Source: Paenibacillaceae bacterium
GTDB taxonomy: Bacteria > Bacillota > Bacilli > Paenibacillales > NBRC-103111
DNA: 5,958 nucleotides
Direction: 5' to 3'
Assembly (NCBI GenBank): GCA_020697475.1
Contig: JAJFMO010000259.1
Coordinates: 1 to 5,958 of the forward strand
The stretch's first letter is position 1, and every line of letters starts with the position of its first letter. Below, in pieces: positions 5,779-5,958 of this stretch. A model generated the notes under the pieces. It did not search any database, was not told the origin of the DNA, and saw only the letters and a list, made by a program, of their open reading frames with translations. A program made the position numbers and the translations under genes.

Positions 5779-5958
5779 GTGTCGTTACGTCAGAAGACAG
5801 CCAAACCGTCGCGGGCGGCTCGAAATCGTTCGACCGCAGGCGGAGAGTCGAGCAGCGGAGGTGCGTTCAGCGCTCTCTCAGCCATGCAGACCGGGCTTGG
5901 AAACCGTGGAATGCAACGCCTTCTTTCCCGGACGGTGCAGCGCCAGGAAGCGCCGGAG
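5779..5958 (+). CDS. Start of a DUF4157-type / eCIS-associated-like protein (3' partial)
   Basis: The frame opens at GTG 5779 behind a strong ribosome binding site and stays open for 60 codons to the right edge. The first 30 or so residues are basic and low in complexity (K, R, S, A, G), with no membrane segment or signal peptide. They lead into MQTGLGNRGMQRLLSRTVQRQ. This resembles the leader (LQRxxGNxAVxRLL...QRQ) found near the start of DUF4157-domain proteins, which are frequent companions of extracellular contractile injection systems and of some polymorphic toxins. The catalytic region that would settle the family lies outside the window. The upstream region has a candidate sigma-H promoter and Spo0A boxes, hinting at stationary-phase or sporulation-linked expression. 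The gene call is fairly good; the family is a motif-based inference. Confidence 0.6.
   Translation, partial: MSLRQKTAKPSRAARNRSTAGGESSSGGAFSALSAMQTGLGNRGMQRLLSRTVQRQEAPE

Overview
The window looks like a piece of a fairly GC-rich, endospore-forming Firmicute, most likely of the Paenibacillaceae (Paenibacillus, Cohnella or a relative). The reasons are strong AGGAGG-type ribosome binding sites, tight co-directional gene packing, SpoIIAA/RsbW/RsbU-type regulators, and consensus-like sigma-H and Spo0A sites in the one long intergenic region. The genus is an inference; nothing in the window proves it.

Positions 1-5092 hold a four-gene plus-strand operon that is cut at the left edge. (1) A large membrane protein: an MFS or ATP/ADP-translocase-like core with 11 visible membrane segments, then a HEAT-repeat region, then a C-terminal cyclic-nucleotide-binding-like domain. 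Its N-terminus lies outside the window. (2) An RsbW/SpoIIAB-type anti-sigma-factor kinase. (3) A SpoIIAA/RsbV-type STAS antagonist, whose start overlaps the end of the kinase gene by 17 nt. (4) A membrane-anchored GAF-PP2C (SpoIIE-type) phosphatase. Genes 2-4 are the three core parts of a partner switch: the kinase phosphorylates the STAS protein, the phosphatase reverses this, and the unphosphorylated STAS protein sequesters the kinase. No sigma factor or other final target is encoded here. The first gene may be the sensory or transport input, but that is only inferred from its position.

Positions 5093-5778 are about 690 nt without a gene, in several distinct zones. A G-tract-rich stretch (5094-5190) follows the phosphatase stop. 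Next come four copies of a roughly 27-nt palindromic element in alternating orientation (5193-5379), which pair into two long imperfect hairpins. An AT-rich regulatory zone (about 5434-5710) carries an imperfect palindrome with a cre-like core (5591-5607), a close match to a sigma-H promoter (5637-5666) and two exact TGTCGAA Spo0A boxes (5657-5663 and 5690-5696). A perfect 8-bp inverted repeat (5718-5739) lies just upstream of the next gene.

From 5779 to the right edge is the first 60 codons of a new gene (GTG start, strong ribosome binding site). Its low-complexity N-terminus leads into a GLGNRGMQRLL...VQRQ motif. This resembles the leader of DUF4157-type proteins, which are often linked to extracellular contractile injection systems (eCIS). 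If so, the window ends at the edge of an eCIS or related accessory locus that may be under stationary-phase/sporulation control.
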